From an uncultured Actinoplanes sp. (GTDB taxonomy: Bacteria; Actinomycetota; Actinomycetes; Mycobacteriales; Micromonosporaceae): DNA of 9,541 bases. The first letter of the stretch is position 1. Every line of letters begins with the position of its first letter. Below, in pieces: positions 1-9,541 of this stretch. Location of the stretch: NCBI GenBank assembly GCA_934667465.1, contig CAKUMG010000145.1:1-9541 (forward strand), written 5' to 3'. Below the pieces are notes generated by a model, which worked only from the letters and a program-made list of their open reading frames with translations, was not told the DNA's origin and made no database searches. Position numbers and translations under genes: made by a program.

Positions 1-6209
<6,209 letters not shown>

Positions 6210-6210
<1 letters not shown>

Positions 6211-9200
6211 TGACCGGCGCGCCCGGCCTGGACGACATCCTGCCGCTCTCCCCGCTGCAGCACGGCCTGCTGATCTGGGCCTCCTACGGGCAGACCGCCG
6301 CCGACGTCTACGCGGTCCAGCGTTCGTTCGCGCTGGAGGGCGACGTCGACGCGAAGACGCTGCGCGCGGCCGGCGAGTCGCTGCTGCGGCGGCACCCGAA
6401 CCTGCGCGCCGCGTTCCGGTTCCGCCGCAACGGCGACCCGGTGGCCCTCGTGCCCCGCGAGGTGGAGCTGCCGTGGCGCGAGCTCGACGCCGGGTCGGAG
6501 GACGAGCTCGCTGCGATCGCCGCGGAGGAGCGCCGCCGGCCGTTCGACCTGGGCCGGCCGCCGCTGCTGCGCCTCGCCCTGGTCCGCACCGGCCCGGCGC
6601 GCGCCACGCTGCTGCTCACGTTCCACCACATCCTGCTCGACGGCTGGTCGGTGCCGCTGCTCGTCAAGGAGCTGTTCACGGCGTACGGCGACGGCGTGGC
6701 CCCGCCCGTCACCCCGTACCGCGGCTATCTCTCCTGGCTGTCCAAGCAGGACGCCGCCGCCTCCGTGACGGCCTGGCGCGCGTATCTCGACGGCCTGGCC
6801 GGGCCGACCCTCGCCGCCCCCGGCGCCGACCCACACGCCCCCACCACCCCGACCGAGCTGACCACCTGGCTCGACGAGGACACCACCGCGGCGCTCCGGA
6901 CCCTGTCGAAGCAGCGGGAGCTGACCGCCAACACCGTGCTGCAGACCGCCTGGGCGTTCGTGCTCGGCGAGCTGACCGGCGCGCCGGACGTCGTCTTCGG
7001 CATCACTGCCTCCGGCAGGGCCGCCGCCGTCCCCGGCGCGCAGGACATCGTCGGGCTGCTCATCAACACCGTCCCGGCCCGCGTCACCGTCCGCCCCGGC
7101 GAGACCGCCGCCACGCTGATGGCCCGCGTGCAGCGCGAGCAGTTCCGGCTCATCGAGCACCAGCACGTGCGCCTGGCCGACCTGCAACCGGCCGGGACGA
7201 CGCTGTTCGACACGTACGCGGTCTTCGAGAACTACCCCCTCGACGCGGCGGTCCTCGACGACCTGGGCCGCCGCGCCGGGCTGCGCGTCCTGTCCGTCGG
7301 CTCCACCGAGGCCAGCCAGTACCCCCTCGGCGTCATCGCGACCCCGGGCGACCGGCTGCGCCTCGACGTCCGCTACCGCCCCGAGGCCGTCCCCGCAGAG
7401 GTCGCCGAGCGGGCCGCCCGCCGCGTCGGCGAGGTGCTGCGCGAGCTGATCGCCGGACCGGACCGCCGCTGCGCCGCCTTCGGCCTGCTCTCGCCCGCCG
7501 AGCACGCCGACCTGGTCGTCGAGCGCAACCGCACCGGGGTCGCGCTCGACGAGGTGACGTTCGACGAGCTGATCGTCCGGCACACGGACAGCGACGCGGA
7601 CGCCGTGATCTGCGCGGGGGAGCGGCTCACCTACCGCGAGCTCGGCGAGCAGTCCGAGCGCGTCGCCCGCGCCCTGGCCGCCCGCGGCGTCGGGCCCGAG
7701 GTCCCGGTCGCGGTGGCGCTGCCGCGCTCGGCCGCCCAGGTCGTCGCGATGCTCGGCGTACTGCGCGCCGGCGGCGTCTACGTGCCCGTCGACATCGACT
7801 ATCCGGCGGAACGGGTCGAGTACCTCCTCGCCGACGCCCGCCCGGCCCTCACGATCACCGGCGAGGTGCTGCAAGTCCTGCTGCACGAGCCGGGGGCGGA
7901 CGTGACGAAGGCGCGGCCGGGCAACGCCGCGTACGTCATCTACACCTCCGGCTCGACCGGCCGCCCGAAGGCCGTCGTCGTCACCCATGCGGGCCTGCCC
8001 AGCCTCGCGCACACGGTCGGCGAGCACTTCCGGGCCGGCCCCGGCGACCGGGTGCTGCAGTTCGCGTCGCAGAGCTTCGACACCTCGGTGTGGGAGCTGT
8101 GCATGGGCCTCGCCGCGGGCGCCACGATGGTCATCGCCACCCCGGACCAAAGGCTGGGCACCGCGTTCGTACGGCTGCTCGCCGAGCACCGCATCACCCA
8201 CCTGACCGTGCCGCCGTCCGCCCTCGCCGAACTCGACGTGACCGCCGTCGCGCCCGGCGCCGCGGTCATCGTGGCCGGCGAGGCGTGCCCGCCCGAGCTC
8301 GCGCGCCGCTGGATCGACGCGGGGCACCGCCTGTTCAACTCGTACGGCCCCACCGAGACCACCGTCGACGCCACGCTCTGGACGGCGGGCGAGCCCAGCG
8401 GCACCGCCCTGCCGATCGGGCTGCCCGTGCACAACACCCGCGTGTACGCGCTCGACCCCGCCCTGCGCCCGGTCCCGGCCGGCGCGATCGGCGAGCTCTA
8501 CGTCGGCGGCACCGGCCTCGCCCGCGGCTACCGCGACCAGCCCGCCCTGACCGCCGCCCGGTTCGTCGCCGACCCGTTCGCACCCGGCGAGCGGCTCTAC
8601 CGCACCGGCGACCTGGTCCGCTGGCGCCCCGACGGCACCCTCGAGTTCCGCGGCCGCGCCGACCACCAGGTGAAGATCCGCGGGTTCCGGGTCGAGCCCG
8701 GCGAGATCGAGGCCGTGCTGGCCGGCCACCCCGCCGTCGCCAAGGCCCTCGTGATCGCCGCGGACGACGAGGTGGCCGGGACACGCCTGATCGCGTACGT
8801 GATCCTCGATGGCGACGCCGAACCCGCCGCCCTGCGCGCCTTCACCGCCCGCAGCCTGCCCGAGCACATGGTGCCCGCGGCCGTCGTCGTGCTCGACGCG
8901 TTCCCGCTCACCCCGAACGGCAAGGTGGACCGGGCCGCCCTGCCCGGCGCCGACATCACCGCCGCACCCACCCGCGGCGGCGACGGCGGCGACCCCCGTG
9001 AGCAGCTCATGGCGGAGGCGTTCGCCGCCGTGCTCGGCGTGCCCGGCATCGGCCCCGGCGACGGGTTCTTCGACCTCGGCGGGCACTCGCTGCTGCTGGC
9101 CCGGCTCGTCGGCCGGGTCGAGGAGGTCTTCGGCGTGACCCTGGGCATGGGTGACGTCTTCGAGGCACCCACGCCCCGCGAACTGGTCCGGCTGCTCGAC

Positions 9201-9541
9201 CGCGGCCGCGACCGCCCGCCGCTGGAGGCGAAGCCCCGCACCGGCCCGCAGCCGCTGTCCTACGCCCAGCGCCGCCTGTGGTTCCTGCACCGCCTCGAAG
9301 GCCCCAGCCTCACCTACAACATGCCCGCCGTGCTGCGGCTCACCGGCGAGCTCGACGCGGACGCCCTGCGCGCGGCCCTCGACGACGTCGTCGGCCGCCA
9401 CGAGAGCCTGCGCACGGTCTACCTGCCCGGCGACGGCGAGGGCCTGCAGGAGATCCTGCCCGTCTCCACGCCCATGCCGTTCGAGGCCACGGCGACGACC
9501 GACCTGACCGCCGACCTCACCCGGGCCGCCTCGCACCTCTT
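6210..9541 (+). CDS. Nonribosomal peptide synthetase, 3'-partial: C-A-PCP-(C)
   Basis: This is the second NRPS of the operon. It takes the chain from the E domain ending gene 1, adds one residue, and passes it to a further module beyond the window. The frame is open from ATG 6210 to the end, with 1110 complete codons visible. Domains by residue are: N-terminal lead 1-9, C 10-416 (His139, His140, Asp144), A 450-912, PCP 927-996 (Ser960), and the first part of a second C from about 1010. The ATG is chosen because it has a good ribosome site, overlaps the previous stop, and lies only a few residues before the first C motif. The lead plus motif [15 protein letters not shown] resembles the N-terminal acceptor segments of C domains that dock to an upstream E domain. 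The first carrier has GGHSL, the form found before C domains rather than E, so this residue should stay L. The substrate is not assigned. Confidence 0.97.
6237..7455 (+). other. Condensation domain C3 (DCL-like), first domain of gene 2
   Basis: It should couple the chain on PCP2 of gene 1 to the residue on PCP3. The active site [10 protein letters not shown] (His139, His140, Asp144, Gly145) is complete. [50 protein letters not shown] and [14 protein letters not shown] are characteristic of C domains that follow E domains and select D-configured donors. This fits the E domain ending the previous protein. Confidence 0.94.
7557..8945 (+). other. Adenylation domain of gene 2, substrate unassigned
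   Basis: All main motifs are present: [19 protein letters not shown] (TSGSTG at residues 579-584), [56 protein letters not shown] and PNGKVDR. The pocket read by hand alignment to PheA is D624 T625 W628 T666 I687 A689 S711 V719 D720 K905, that is DTWTIASVDK. Seven of ten positions equal a common phenylalanine code (DAWTIAAVCK as I recall), but Thr at position 2, Ser at 7 and Asp at 9 differ. An aromatic or other hydrophobic residue is the best guess, with low certainty. Confidence 0.93.
8988..9198 (+). other. Peptidyl carrier domain (PCP3)
   Basis: The carrier core [14 protein letters not shown] has its phosphopantetheine serine at residue 960 (codon 9087-9089), followed by [14 protein letters not shown]. 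The GGHSL form is the usual one for carriers followed by C or thioesterase domains and contrasts with GGDSI in both carriers of gene 1. It agrees with the C domain that comes next. Confidence 0.95.
9237..9541 (+). other. Condensation domain C4, N-terminal part (LCL-like), cut by the window edge
   Basis: About 100 residues of a C domain are visible, beginning [15 protein letters not shown] and continuing with [14 protein letters not shown] and RHESLRTVY. These are the first motifs of the LCL subtype, which joins two L-configured residues and so fits the absence of an E domain in the module before it. The HHxxxDG site lies beyond the window. Confidence 0.93.

Noticed and set aside
6473..9001. 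Forward open frame of 842 codons in a different frame within gene 2
   Set aside because: The Arg/Pro/Ala-rich translation is typical of a frame-shifted high-GC gene. The frame starting at 6210 carries all C, A and PCP motifs and stays open to the window end.

Overview
The window is DNA of very high G+C content (roughly three quarters by eye) with strong G/C bias at third codon positions. It looks like the interior of a nonribosomal peptide synthetase (NRPS) cluster from an actinobacterium. Codon use, domain style and one rare in-frame TTA leucine codon all fit that group. The genus cannot be fixed from the sequence.

Two co-directional NRPS genes fill the whole window with no spacer. Gene 1 (1-6210, 5' end outside the window) encodes, in order: the C-terminal half of a condensation domain (C), an adenylation domain (A), a carrier (PCP), an epimerase-type domain (E), a second C, a second PCP, a second E and a short acidic tail. 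Gene 2 (6210 to the window edge, 3' end outside) encodes C, A, PCP and the start of another C. The stop of gene 1 and start of gene 2 share one base (TGATG), with GGAGG just upstream, so the two are probably translationally coupled.

The pocket residues of the first A domain read DVWHFSLVDK, the serine code of EntF. The A domain of gene 2 reads DTWTIASVDK, which I cannot assign; it is closest to phenylalanine/aromatic codes. Predicted chain growth through the window is: upstream peptide, then Ser (D if E1 works), then residue X (D if E2 works), then residue Y, then a further residue from the next module.

The most notable feature is that the second module of gene 1 is C-PCP-E with no adenylation domain. 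C runs into PCP through a linker of about 35 residues rich in Ala, Thr, Pro and Glu, which contains an 18-bp tandem repeat. The catalytic residues I can see in that module are intact, so it is more likely charged in trans (or by a neighbouring A domain) than dead. Both E domains are shorter than usual and depart from consensus in different places: E1 has QH-D-A in place of HH-D-G and an N-terminal gap, while E2 keeps HH-D-G but lacks the segment before its GYG motif. No RNA genes, mobile elements, CRISPR arrays, terminators or regulator genes were seen.
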